NCBI GenBank assembly: GCA_963580285.1
Contig: OY757011.1
Span: 96,827,650-96,891,649 of the forward strand
From: Lucinisca nassula
Taxonomy: Eukaryota > Mollusca > Bivalvia > Lucinida > Lucinidae
DNA length: 64,000 bases
Direction of reading: 5' to 3'
Positions 1 through 10,360 of the stretch are shown here, piece by piece (the first letter of the stretch is position 1; each line of letters opens with the position of its first letter). The translations under genes and the position numbers were made by a program. Below the pieces are notes generated by a model. That model was not told the origin of the DNA. It was given only the letters and a program-made list of their open reading frames with translations, and did no database searches.

Positions 1-1252
1 CCCCGTACATTCATTTAATCCTCTTATTTTCCAATCCTCAGGTATTGCATTAATTTTACAAATGCTTTTCACCGTTCCTTAATTTGACATCCTGTTAAAG
101 GTCATAATTAGACCGATGTTCTTACCTCGTTGTATGATAATTGCTTGTTTGATATCTATTGACTTTTTGCAGGCATAGCAGTTTTGTGGTCTTTTGTGGA
201 TGGGTCAGGCTTCAGATTCTATCTATGACGGTCCAAGCGTAAAAGACCCAATCACGGTTGACAACTTTGCTTCCCTTTTTAATTGCACGCCGGCTGGTCA
301 GGCGTCAGATTCTATGACGGTTCCAGCGTAAAGGCTTACTGGGAATTAGAGAGAATCTAATCTAATCTAGGTTGGTGCCTGATGCTCGCGACGGAAGTGT
401 GTGTGTGTGTGTCTTCTGTCGTCGTTTATTTTTGTTATGATTTGTCTTTGAGTGTTTGTATCGTTTATATTATTTTGTTTTGGATAGCCGGTTTGCGATT
501 TTGTGGGAAAGAAACTGTTCATTTGTCTTTCTGCTATTGATGTTTCGATTAGGGTATATTGTTTCGTGTTTGTGTCTTTTTTTCCCTTTGGTGTTTCTGA
601 TGTAAGCTGTGGGTTAATTGTATCGATTCCTGATCATTGCCTTCACTTGTATTACTGAGAATAAGAGAGAACTTTATTTTATATAATGTTGGTTGGTGCC
701 TGATGCTCTGTCTCTGGTTGGGCCCATCGGTGTCAAACTGTTGGTTTTCGTTTGCTCCAGCATTTCTGTGGTTTCTTGCTGTAACAGACAGCATTTCCAT
801 TGGGTTTTAATGACCAACATTTATCATGTGCGTAATATTTCTAAAATGCCAGATTTTGATATTGTCTTGCATCTGGACTTTCAAAAGCGTAAAACTAGAT
901 CGCACGGCACCAGACAATCAAAGCGCCAAAGGCACTGAAATGACAGATTCTATGAGCAAATCATAACACTGGGACAACTTACAGAAAACCTTTCTAAAAA
1001 GAGCTTAAAATTTAGAAAGGTAGTTCTGCAAATTCCAATATATTACATGTTTGCAGATGTCTATAGACCGGTGGTATTATGAAACGCCGTCCGGTGTTTC
1101 AAATTTTTGAAAGAAACTATTTACGTTTTCAAAACTAAACATTAAAATTCCAGTTTTAACAATGCTACTGTCCATAATTAACAGTTTTTGTCTGGTCGGT
1201 TGTGGAAACCTCTACCCAAAGATACTCTATGGGAAAGAGATCGGAGGAGAAA
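1..1252. other. Non-coding DNA with repeat remnants
   Basis: No gene is recognisable here. An imperfect direct repeat of about 40 bp occurs near 205-250 and again near 297-337 (shared core 'cagattctat...gacggt'). A short (GT)n run lies at about 398-414. The stretch 800-1252 shows nothing I can name. The frames that are open here are short and look accidental. Confidence 0.6.
370..790 (+). repeat. Interspersed repeat, copy 1
   Basis: The 18-bp word GGTTGGTGCCTGATGCTC occurs at 370-387 and 691-708 and again at 6427-6444. The part 428-650 matches 5757-5985 in reverse complement (shared landmarks 'tatgatttgtctttg', 'ttttggatagcc', 'gattttgtgggaaag'), and 691-790 matches 6427-6530 in direct orientation. 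This is therefore a dispersed repeat, probably a transposon, with one rearranged copy about 5 kb away. I do not recognise the family. Confidence 0.6.
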
Positions 1253-1289
1253 GGCTGGCTCGTATGGGGCGCCGTTTTAATATTTAATC

Positions 1290-1735
1290 CGTATTTATAG
1301 ATATCCATAATTATTTATGGATATCCATAATTCGAGTTATGGATCTCCATAATTCGAATTATGGATATCCATTATTATTTATGGATATCCATAATTATTT
1401 ATGGATATCCATAATTCGATTTATGGATATCCATAAATCGAACTGAATTAATGCGAATAATAGATATTCATTATTCGATGTATTGATATCCATAAATCGA
1501 ATTATGGATATCCATTATTCGACTGATTTATGGATATCCATAAATCAACTTATGGATATGCATACATCCAATTATGGATATCCATAAATCGATTTATGGA
1601 TATCAATAATTTAGATCGAAATATGGATATCTATAAATCTAATTATGGATATCTTTAATTCGAATTATGGATATCCATTATTCGTTCGGTATATGGATAT
1701 CCACAAATCGAATTACGGATATCCATAATTCTCCT
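1290..1735. repeat. Left arm array of TTATGGATATCCATAA units
   Basis: About 18 degenerate units of roughly 20-27 bp are built on the 16-bp perfect palindrome TTATGGATATCCATAA, joined by 'ttcga' or 'atcga' spacers. Because each unit is its own reverse complement, the array can form many small hairpins as well as pair with the right arm. Confidence 0.85.
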
Positions 1736-1894
1736 CTGCAAATAAACTTAATGAATAATGACTGCTCCCTTTCCAAAAAAAAAACTCGATTATTTCCGTC
1801 AGTTATCCGATTTAGGTGTGTAATAAAAGCAGGGATGGAGGTGGGGGTAATGTAGGGTAGGCTTAGTGGTTGCCTATGGTGTGGGAGAGATATG

Positions 1895-2440
1895 TTTTGT
1901 TTGATTTGAGGTTTAACGTCCCCTTCAATACTATTTCATTTTGGAGACGTTGCTTCCAATTATGCTGGGCATTAAGCCTTCATTGAGATGAAATGACATC
2001 TCAATCCCTATCGACCATTGACTCGCACGACTTTGTTTGGACAGACCTAGACCTTCTAAACGGTTTACCAGTACTCTCAGCACATGCAGCCAAATCTTTG
2101 TTTGTTTGTTTGTTTGTATTGGGGTTGAACGGCCCAGTCAACACTATTTCGGTCATTTTTGAGCCGGTCAGTTTACCTATCTACAGGCCTATACGTAAGC
2201 GGTTAACCAGTACAGTGCATATTCTTTCGGCAGAAACTGAAAACTGCCCTTCTTGAGTCAGCGGATGGGAGAGAATGACCGTAAACAATATAACATGAAC
2301 AATCTCCAAGAATGAAAGTTGCCGACCCCGACAGGTATCGAACCCTCGTTCTCCTGATCACCAGTCAGACGCGCATCCGACCAAGCTACCGAGGCCAGCA
2401 CAGCCAAATCTATTTCTCCAAGCCCCTATGGGCGGGGGCC
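1895..2440 (-). mobile_element. SINE-like repeat (CAAA-tailed), split by a later SINE
   Basis: This is a copy of a roughly 300-bp family seen also at 2509, 10476, 11013, 17698, 23279 and 30711. Read on the minus strand it starts GGCCCCCGCCC and ends GACGTTAAACCTCAAAT plus (CAAA)n. The two halves (1895-2097 and 2401-2440) are separated by the SINE at 2098-2400. A 7-bp duplication 'gagatat' flanks the whole (1887-1893 and 2443-2449). No clear pol III boxes are visible, so its 5' origin is uncertain. Confidence 0.75.
2098..2400 (-). mobile_element. tRNA-derived SINE nested in the SINE-like repeat
   Basis: On the minus strand the head (about 2394 down to 2318) is tRNA-like, with box A TAGCTTGGTCGG and box B GGTTCGATACC. 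The body ends in a (CAAA)n tail at 2098-2118. The 11-bp target duplication CAGCCAAATCT is perfect (2087-2097 and 2401-2411) and lies within the older repeat, which fixes the order of insertion. A second copy of this family lies at 18491-18807. Confidence 0.85.
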
Positions 2441-2508
2441 AGGAGATATATCTGAAACTGCCTGGTACTCCATACACCTCAAGTAGTGTTTTATATGGAT
2501 ATATGTTA

Positions 2509-2802
2509 TTTGTTTGATTTGATGTTTAGCGTCCCCGTCAACACTATAAAGGTCATTTTGGAGACGTTGCTTACAATTTTGTGGGTATTTTACCCGACAT
2601 TGAGATGAAATGACATCTCTAGCTCTGTCGCCCATAAAAAACAATAGGGTTTATAAGCATGGGCGGTCCGACTCGCACATCTTTGCATGGGCAGGCTTAG
2701 ATCCTCTAAGTAGTTTACCAGTGCTCGTGTGCGGTCAGATTCAGCTCTGCGTGGAAGCATCATGCAGCCCATTTATTTCTTCAAGCCCCAATGGGCGGGG
2801 GC
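2509..2802 (-). mobile_element. SINE-like repeat (CAAA-tailed), complete copy
   Basis: This is a full-length member of the family, from the tail 'ttgtttgattt' through 'gtccccgtcaacac', 'gggtttataagcat' and 'gcatcatgcagccc' to 'gggcgggggc'. A perfect 7-bp target duplication 'tatgtta' flanks it (2502-2508 and 2803-2809). Confidence 0.8.
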
Positions 2803-3087
2803 TATGTTAACACTATATATAACGACCATGTGCATTTTTCTCCAGAAAGCATGCACGGATTGCCTGTTTGGATCATTACAATCTTACGTCCGACTTTCAG
2901 TGTCCTTAGGTGCGCAGTCCTCATAGAGGTGATTCCAGAGGGACCGGATGCGTCGGTCGGAATTCCCAGATCTTACGACTGGTTCCGATATTTATTTGCA
3001 CACATGGCGGGGGTTCAGCGTATGGCGTCCGTTGCTTTGGAAGCCTTACGGGCTGATAAGGCTTCACGGCAGAGAGGTTCCTTTTGA
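2791..3087 (+). other. Open frame of unknown nature inside foldback element 1
   Basis: This is a 98-codon open frame whose last half (from about residue 44) reads as an ordinary mixed-composition sequence rich in Ala and Arg (for example MASVALEALRADKASRQ). The first part overlaps the end of a SINE-like repeat, so the start is unreliable. No domain is recognised. It may be a captured exon fragment or chance; I favour chance unless a homologue is found. Confidence 0.2.
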
Positions 3088-3192
3088 CTGGCCATCATCT
3101 TCAGCGATGATAAAGACCTTGAAGATTTTTAAGGTTTTTACAATAAACCATCACGTGTCTTAGGGAGAAATCATTAAACTAAAATCTTAGGT

Positions 3193-3400
3193 GGTAATTT
3201 ATGGATATCCATAATTCGAAGTTATGGATATCAATAAATCGATCTGAATAATGGATATCCATAATTCGAATTCTGGATATCCATAATTCGAATTCTGGAT
3301 ATCCATAATTCGAATTATGGATATCCATTATTCGGCTGATTTATGGATATCCATAAATCGAATTATGGATATAATTCGATTTATGGATATCTATAAAAAC
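3193..3400. repeat. Right arm array of TTATGGATATCCATAA units
   Basis: About eight degenerate units of the same palindrome occur as in the left arm, with spacers 'ttcgaa' and 'atcgat'. The array is shorter than the left one (about 210 against 445 bp), so the arms have changed length independently. Confidence 0.85.
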
Positions 3401-3428
3401 GGGTTAAATAGTAAAACGGCGCCCCATA

Positions 3429-4560
3429 GGCTAGTCCAGTACATGAATTCCATTAGCTTGAAGACATTTTTGAGTAAGAAAAGCACTATGAGCCCGCTCG
3501 TAATCCTGCTGGATAAGATATCCCGGATTCTGAGCGTAAACAAATAAAATGAACCATGTGAGGCCGAATCACTTGATTGATGTAACGTCTCGCTGTTCAA
3601 TCCACGTCTCAGCTATGATCTTGAATGTTCTTAATGACACTAAGCTGCGTTCGCTAACTACCACACAATTACGCTTATTTCACCCGATATGTCATGCTCT
3701 ATTACGTGGCACGCGTCGCCTAGGCATACCTTACACCTACACGCCGAAACACGCGGAAACGAAAACCGGCGTGATTCACGCTGAAGTGCGATTTGTCACT
3801 GAACCGCATATGTCAGTCGCTTAGACACCAGTTTACGAATTTCATGCACTAGCGTAAGTGTTCCGTACTGTGTCGACGCGTTAACTTTGGTCACGACAGG
3901 GACGTATAGCTCTCAAACGTGCATCGCATAAGGGCGACGATCAGTGTCAGTGCTTATAAGTCGATAGTTGAGACCCCTTGTTTATCTACAGGCACAGGCA
4001 GCTGCCGGCGGAAATCTGTTTCGCATATGCGTCTGAAGGTCGAATCGATCTTGACGTACAGATGTCGGTCTTCCGCTACGTCGACGTCAACTAGCGTCTT
4101 CTGTATATAGTAAGATGTCGCTCCAATAGACGATAGATCACACACATGTGGCAACCAAAATCAGAGTCAACGTCATTCGCTTTCCGACCAGCTTCTAACT
4201 GTCCAGGGGCACGCTTACAATCCTTTAATGAAAAATATTGCAATACGCTCTCACTAAATGCTTTTTGAGAACAAATTTCAGTTTCTTCTTTTCTAGGCAC
4301 GACCTTAAACTACACATCAAAAGTTTGATCCTGAACATGTGGTTTCTATCCGTACTGGTGTGAGGGTGGTGCGCAGGATCGACGTGGCCGGACTGGTAAC
4401 CAGACGTCACGGTTGATTGATTTAACCTTTTTAGCTTAAGGGCATGGTGCCTAAGTGTGTTGTAACCGTTTGGTTTCAGAATCAAAGCACTGAGAGTGTG
4501 GGGTGTAGGTTTGAGTAATAGGCCTGGGCTGAGATTTCAACTGTTTCATTTAACTCTGAA
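3429..4560. other. Unannotated unique-looking DNA
   Basis: This stretch is relatively GC- and CpG-rich compared with its neighbours (for example around 3650-4150). Several open frames of 60-90 codons exist on both strands, but none shows a recognisable domain. I see no repeat family that occurs elsewhere in the window. Confidence 0.4.
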
Positions 4561-4586
4561 ATTCCAAAGAAATAGTGATGATTTTG

Positions 4587-5425
4587 ATAAGAAGACGCGT
4601 TCGGCAGCGTCTGATCTTGGTCTACACTGTTTGCCAAGCTCACCCTATGAATCCAGAATAACCCTCTACCGTATTTTGGAATACCCCGATCTCACTGCGG
4701 CTATTTTCTACAAGACAAAATGTTATTCTGACAGGTCAGTGATAGTCACGTAGACATTAGCACTGAAGCGCTTTTCTTATTATCAACTTTGGGTCGAATG
4801 CCAAACAATCAACCCAAACATAGCCGCGTCGTTTGTCAGTGTTGTGTATATGTAAGTGTTATCTGTAAAATCTGCACATGAATCAAATGTTGGATCTGGC
4901 AAACAATGTAAACTCAGTTCAAAAGCCACACAGCACGGTGCTGATCTTTTTCTACACTTTTTTGCATTAGTTACTATATCTTAAGTTTAAACGAATCAGT
5001 CCAAGTCCCCGTTCATGACCAGCCTGCATTTAGAGACAATCGGCATGAGTGTTGTCAGTGCTTTGATTTATTCACTGCCTTGGGTTTCTGGAATATCACT
5101 GAAGTTGGGCACGTCCATTCTGCTAAATATATGGCACCTAGAATTATATCACAGAACCTACACTAAGTGTCTATACCATATTCCAGGGTTGAAAGGGACA
5201 GCCTTTCTTTTCAATTTCTCCACGCAAAGTCAATATACACCTAAGTTGTAACTGACCTAAACGTGACCTCGAAAGTCAGAAAGAAAACCCATTAATATTC
5301 TTGTCTTCAGCTGACCTGGTCCATTAGCAGGCCGGTCTTTAAGGATTAAATATTGACAGCACTGATAGAAAACAGTGTAAAACATGAGCAGACTGATGAG
5401 CAGACGCCGCATTGATCTGGGTATA
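4587..5425. repeat. Fragments of the CAGACGC hairpin repeat family
   Basis: Three decayed pieces share words with the better hairpins at 19448, 20443 and 30179: 'gcgtctgatcttggtctaca' followed by 'ctgtttgccaa' at 4608-4638, 'ggcaaacaatgtaaac' near 4897 with 'ggtgctgatc' near 4938, and 'gcagacgccgc' near 5400. Between them is no recognisable gene. Confidence 0.5.
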
Positions 5426-5756
5426 CAGTCTTCTCATATGAAATGCTAAATCGTCAAGTCGTCTGCTTCAAAAGTTTGTATTACGCTTACAGGATAACTA
5501 ATACGCTTGTACAATTTTGATTACTGTGCCAAACCGGATTACATTTTGTGCGGACTCATATTTCTATGGCGGTCAAAGCCGGAAGAAAAAGCCTGAATTA
5601 CTTTAAACGCGCAGCACAGCAAGAATAGACAGATGGAATCTGACCTTAAAAATGGCAACTATAAAATTATTACGGGCTTTTAAAAGTTATAATACCTAGC
5701 TAAAGTGACTGCCCAAAAATATGGACGCCACCCAATGTGTGTAGATCTAATAAATA

Positions 5757-5985
5757 GAAGTGATGGCAATGATAAATAATTGATACAATCAACCCACAGC
5801 TCCTATCAGAGACACCAAGGGGACAGAAACACAAACATGAAATAACTAGACTCTAATTGAAACATCAAAGCGGAAAGCCAAAAGGAAAATTACTTTCCCA
5901 CAAAATGGCCAATTGGCTATCCAAAACAAAAAAGCGATACCCAAACCCAAAGACAAATCATAACTATAAACCCACGACAGAAGAA
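5757..5985 (-). repeat. Interspersed repeat, copy 2 (inverted)
   Basis: This is the reverse complement of about 428-650. Shared landmarks read here as 'caaagacaaatcata', 'ggctatccaaaaca' and 'ctttcccacaaaat'. The repeat is followed by an open-frame remnant (6031-6366) and then by another piece of the same family in the opposite orientation (6427-6530). Confidence 0.65.
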
Positions 5986-6030
5986 CCTCATTCGAACGGT
6001 CAGTGAAACGAATTCCACTGGGGATTTTGA

Positions 6031-6366
6031 GAGGCTTAGATCGATTTTACGCGGCCGCAATCTTCGCCCTTACTTCCGTCGCGATTTACCCATTTCTGTA
6101 TTACGTATTCTGGACACCGGGGCGAATAAATTCTACGATAGTTCTAATCAGCTATATGATTCTGCTCGTTTAACTAGAGGTTATACTCAGCATGTTCTTC
6201 GTCCTTTCATCGATTCTGAAATTAATCACAAACGTCATTATATCAAAATAAATGTATCTTTTGTTAATAAGGGTTTGAATTTTATAGATTTACCTTGTAT
6301 CTTCCTGGACAGTTCGGTGATTTCATCCATTCCTGCTTATTTTCAAAATTCTGGAACACGGTCATA
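6031..6366 (+). pseudogene. Open-frame remnant beside the interspersed repeat
   Basis: A frame without a start codon runs about 110 codons from about 6031 to a stop at 6364-6366. It contains the peptide runs SVLRILDTGANKFYDSS and VLRPFIDSEINHKRHYIKI and ends YFQNSGTRS. The composition looks like real coding sequence. It lies between two pieces of the same dispersed repeat in opposite orientations, so I infer it is the tail of a transposon-encoded protein. I cannot name the family and see no catalytic motif. Confidence 0.4.
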
Positions 6367-6426
6367 AACATAAAGGCTTACTAATGTAAAAGCTTACTAA
6401 ACATAAAGGCTTACTAATGTAATGCG

Positions 6427-6530
6427 GGTTGGTGCCTGATGCTCTGACTCTGGTACGGCCCATCGGAGTCTAACTGTTGAGTTTCTTTTGCTCCAGCATT
6501 TCAGTGGTTGTTGCTGTCGAGTCTTACTAT
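6427..6530 (+). repeat. Interspersed repeat, copy 3 (direct)
   Basis: Matches 691-790 with 'ggttggtgcctgatgctctg', 'ggcccatcgg', 'ctgttg' and 'ttgctccagcattt' in order. It is preceded by a short tandem of 'cataaaggcttactaatgta' (about 6366-6422), whose word 'aaaggcttact' also occurs before copy 1 (about 331). Confidence 0.6.
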
Positions 6531-6533
6531 AGG

Positions 6534-6673
6534 GATCAACCATGGTTTTTCATGCATTAACATTTGCCGGGTTCCGAGGAAGCTGTTTGAACATGAGGCC
6601 GCTAGGCCGAATGTTCAAATATCTTCCGAGGGATCCGGCAAATGTTAATGCAATGAAATAACCATGGCTGATC
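6534..6673. repeat. 140-bp imperfect palindrome
   Basis: Arms of about 63 bp begin 'gatcaaccatggtt' and end 'aaccatggctgatc'. Both contain 'gcattaacatttgccgg' or its complement and 'gtttgaaca' or 'tgttcaaa', meeting at 'ggccgctaggcc'. Such a palindrome may be a MITE made only of its arms or a damaged foldback element. No target duplication is evident. Confidence 0.75.
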
Positions 6674-7273
6674 GTTGTTTTTGCATAACTTACGAATCCG
6701 ACCGCAAATTTTTGATTAAAATGCCCAGAAGCTCCATATAAACTCCATATAAACTCTTCAAATGCGACCGGCGAACAAACATGGCGGCCAGTTCAGAATG
6801 TTGTTTTCAATAACGTTGTTACGCAGTAACGATCTGACGTCATCATAGAACCCTAAAACGCTACGTTCAGGGCGATAACGTTCCGCCGCTCTACGTAAGG
6901 TAAACAAAGCAATGTCCGTCTTGTGATATCAAAAGCTCAAAATCCATGTTCAAATAGCACGCGAATTTCATGATTTGAACATGGTTTTTGCTGTTTGAGC
7001 ACGGCTTTCGGTCCATTTGGCAATGGCTTCAAACAGCCATGCGCATAGATGTTTATGCAAGAACATTGTTTATCTCTGTGGTTGTAGAGGAAAAGTGGTT
7101 TATATGTTTAACGTTTTTGACAAGAAAAAACAATCGGGTTCCCATAACAATAAAAAATGAAATTCCATAAATATAACATGCCCGTGTGTTACAAAATTCC
7201 GTTTTTCACGTATCCAGACATAGCATATTTTTCTGATGAAATGTCAAACACTATATTTTTCTTATTGCTTGTC
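6674..7273. other. Non-coding DNA with a small inverted repeat
   Basis: CCATGTTCAAAT at 6944-6955 is mirrored by ATTTGAACATGG at 6973-6984. The word resembles the 'gtttgaacatg' inside the palindrome just upstream, so both may belong to one decayed element. The region 7150-7273 probably holds the decayed outer part of the MITE hairpin that follows. No gene is seen. Confidence 0.4.
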
Positions 7274-7368
7274 CAAGCATGAATTGTTGGCACTCGTTAG
7301 GACCGCCTCATTGAGGCTAGATCCGCCTCATTGAGGCGGTTCTAACGAGTACCCACATTCCATGCTTT
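7274..7368. mobile_element. Hairpin MITE fragment with duplicated centre
   Basis: The hairpin module 'actcgttagga...cggttctaacgagtaccc' is present, but its centre is repeated: 'ccgcctcattgaggc' occurs at about 7302-7316 and again at about 7323-7337. Outer arms 'aagcatg' and 'catgctt' pair. The flank to the right ('aataatgtatacac', 'aaccccacttttctcc') is family B sequence. Confidence 0.7.
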
Positions 7369-8700
7369 TGAGTAAAAATAAGGAAAATAATGTATACACA
7401 TGTTAACCCCACTTTTCTCCATAGAATAATTATACAGACTCATTAACCTGTTGTACACAAACCGCCGTATTTTGTCCTTGTCAGCTGAATTAGTCGTCGA
7501 TGTACATGTATGATCAAGTGCTTGAAATGTGAGATGCTTTATAGATCAAACATGATATCCTAGTACAGAGTATCTAATTTTGCTGGTAGTCAGGGTATTA
7601 CATTTCGACATATGGGCCGAGTCATGAGAAAACCTGTCTTCGGGGTTTGCGTCTTGTTGAAGGTTGATACTTGTATCAAGTTTCTATGTCACCGCAATTC
7701 TGTATCCGGTACTGGACCCAACCACAGCGCTTCCGCTTTTTCGAACATACGTTTAATAAAATAGTCCTTAAGATCAAACATGACAGTACTGACATGCGTA
7801 TGGAAATTCGGAAAAGTTCTAAATACTTAACATGATAATTATCTTTTACAGGTCAATTGGCACAGACACTCGAGTTCTGAAACGAAAAAAAAATACTCCG
7901 GGACTATTTTCCTTCGCGCTTTCCGATGATCTTTAAAAACTGGTTTGAGATTTTACTTTTTCATCCCTGAGTTTCTGAACAGGACTCTTCTTGCTTTAAA
8001 TATATTCTAATAGTTACCTCATTAACATGATGGCAAACCCTGAACATGTAGATTCTGGCGAGAATGCTCGCTACGTGCCGTCTAATCTAGATCTACAAGG
8101 TTTGCATAGGTACAATGTATTTCCACCTCCGGGTCTGCACCGGTCTAGGGTTAAATATCGTTAGTTCGCTTCCCTGTGATTATCAGTGACCAACTAAACA
8201 ACCCTTTACTACAGATATTCATCCGCTTTCGAGAGGTCTAATGACAAAATATATGTTGTTACGTTTATTCTATAAGCAGTCAGTTTTAAATTAAGTTCCG
8301 TACTTTAAGCAAATAGTGAAGACACCGATCACACGATGCATCCGCAACTATTATTGACATTTATACCTTTGGCGCAAAGCATTAAGCCTTTTACTTTGCG
8401 CTGACCTTCTCGGCTTACCTGTACAGAATCTCTTGTTGGAAATAGCAGGCGATTTAATGGAAAACAATTTTTAAACAAATATAACTTTTTTATTTACAAT
8501 TTGACAAACATGTTCCGTTTTAATCTAATTGTCCGTTTAAATTATTTCAAAATAATGTCAAATAAGTGGACTTTTTATTTAATTAGCTTACGGCATTTTT
8601 TTTTTCAAATAAATAACCCTTAATCCTTACTTGAATCATACAAAACTGTGGAAAAACAACGACAGTACCCTACTTTAACGGCTAAAATATGCACTTTCTG
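7369..8700. other. Unannotated AT-rich DNA
   Basis: Apart from family B MITE sequence at its left edge, I see no gene, tandem repeat or known element here. Short frames exist but none has coding character. Confidence 0.4.
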
Positions 8701-8701
8701 T

Positions 8702-8995
8702 CAATATTGTAAAAAGGCGCTCGTATCAGACGCAATGTGTTTACAATATTGTGTATTTTGATAGCAATTATAATATTTCAAGATAATAACGGCATTTTGC
8801 GATTAAATTTGGAGCTTATTCAGAAAAAGCTTTTATCGGCTACACACGCGTGTAATCCCAAACCAGGTCATTTTCAATCGACTGTAAAATCAACACATCT
8901 TCGCCTGGGCATCTCCTTGGAATGTAAAATCAATCTAAGAATGCGGTGTCTGATCTGCATCTTATTTATTTATTTATTTATTTATTTATTCACGT
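8702..8995. repeat. Decayed hairpin element with small inverted repeat and (TTTA)n
   Basis: CAATATTGTAAA at 8702-8713 is mirrored perfectly by TTTACAATATTG at 8740-8751. The words 'tatcagacgc' (about 8725) and 'gcggtgtctgatctgcat' (about 8943) are those of the CAGACGC hairpin family. A (TTTA)n run at about 8962-8990 ends the stretch. Confidence 0.45.
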
Positions 8996-9127
8996 AGTTG
9001 TTTTTATTTCCATGACCTGATTAGAGTTTTGCACATTCTTTATACTTACTACGCAAATTTAAATAAACATTGCTAGTAATAAGATTTATGATTACAGTTG
9101 TTTGTTTTGTATGTTTGTTTGATTACA

Positions 9128-9132
9128 GCTGA

Positions 9133-9184
<52 letters not shown>

Positions 9185-9186
9185 AG
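9128..9186 (+). repeat. (GAAA)n microsatellite
   Basis: About 14 uninterrupted GAAA units. A second, shorter GAAA run with one slip lies at about 12376-12414. Confidence 0.95.
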
Positions 9187-9328
9187 CCCATGTGAATTCG
9201 TCACTAAATTTCTAAAAAGTTAAACATTAACTTCGTTATAATTTATATCTTATTCCAATTACTCAGATACAGGCTTATCCGACATTTCTTTGTTCGCACA
9301 TTGTTTTGCTGGAATACCAAAGGAATGT

Positions 9329-9528
9329 NNNNNNNNNNNNNNNNNNNNNNNNNNNNNNNNNNNNNNNNNNNNNNNNNNNNNNNNNNNNNNNNNNNNNNNN
9401 NNNNNNNNNNNNNNNNNNNNNNNNNNNNNNNNNNNNNNNNNNNNNNNNNNNNNNNNNNNNNNNNNNNNNNNNNNNNNNNNNNNNNNNNNNNNNNNNNNNN
9501 NNNNNNNNNNNNNNNNNNNNNNNNNNNN
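9329..9528. other. Assembly gap of 200 N
   Basis: Exactly 200 unknown bases, which looks like a fixed placeholder and not a measured gap. The 15 bases before it and the 15 bases after it are the same ('ataccaaaggaatgt'), suggesting that the two contig ends overlap. Frames drawn through the gap have no meaning. Confidence 0.97.
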
Positions 9529-9845
9529 ATACCAAAGGAATGTTTGTTTTATATTACTTTTTTTTTCTTTTTGTAACACTGTTTGATTATTTAAATGCTA
9601 TTGTGAATTCAGTCTGGTACAAAAAACGTAAAGATGCCATTAATGCCTATGTTAATTGTTTTGTTTTCATTATTATCATCTTGGTTGTAATGAATACCTC
9701 ATTAAAGACTGCTTTATCTTTATCTTCCATGTTCTTTCTTATGAATGTTTTCATTGCTCTTAAAGGAACCCACTTTTGATTTTTATTTATATAGAGAAAA
9801 CTGGGATTTACTGTTGTATTCATTTTTTTTTCATTTCTTGTACAA

Positions 9846-9900
9846 ACATAGGTTGTGGGTACTCGTTGGAGCCACCTCAATGAGGCGGTTCTAACTATGT
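9846..9900. mobile_element. Truncated hairpin MITE (family B module)
   Basis: Contains 'cataggttgtgggtactcg' and most of the hairpin ('tcaatgaggcggttctaac') but lacks the outer part of the right arm and both MITE ends. Confidence 0.6.
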
Positions 9901-10360
9901 TTTAAGTATTGATGAGTTTAATTTATTTATTTATTTATTTCAACTGTTAAATGATTTAAGATAAGGTGTGTACCCTTTTTCTGGTGTTCTTTCCATGATG
10001 CTGTGAAAAAGAATATGCATGTAAACCAAACTTTATACAAAACAGTCGGGTAATCAGGAATCAGTATGATTTTACACAAAAACATAGGTAGAAAGTACTT
10101 GAAAGAAACATATCAATTTGACGGTTCTGTGCCCATATATTTTTTCAGCTCATTCAGGGGGGAGACATCACTGAAGCCAATTATCGCTTTTTATGACACA
10201 CGTAATGTGTATTGTATACCGGCTACTGACCGTCAGGAAGCCTGGCGAATGGACACGCGCGCAATGTATACTGCATTACCGACTTTCCGGAGAGATTAAA
10301 ATTTATCGAATGACTTTATACATATGCATTAAGTTCGATTTAGAAAATAAGTATCTATAA
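9901..10360. other. Unannotated DNA
   Basis: A short (TTTA)n run lies at about 9922-9940. A 77-codon frame at 10066-10299 on the plus strand has ordinary composition but no recognisable domain or neighbour support. I do not call it a gene. Confidence 0.35.

Larger units (their letters stand above)
1262..3428. mobile_element. Foldback-like element 1 with palindromic sub-repeat arms
   Basis: The ends are inverted repeats: TATGGGGCGCCGTTTTA at 1263 is mirrored by the complement ending at 3428, and the similarity runs about 48 bp to 'tttatagatatccata'. Just inside each end is an array of TTATGGATATCCATAA-type units (1290-1735 and 3193-3400). The interior (1736-3192) holds SINE copies and no transposase. 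A degraded 9-bp target duplication is possible ('ggctggctc' before, 'ggctagtcc' after) but is weak. Long inverted arms built of short repeats are typical of foldback transposons; that family assignment is inference. Confidence 0.65.

Noticed and set aside
3549..4753. Several 60-90 codon frames on both strands
   Set aside because: They overlap one another on both strands, lack domains and show no shared neighbourhood or repeat evidence.
9306..9779. 157-codon open frame
   Set aside because: It runs through 200 unknown bases; the remainder is AT-rich and has no coding character.
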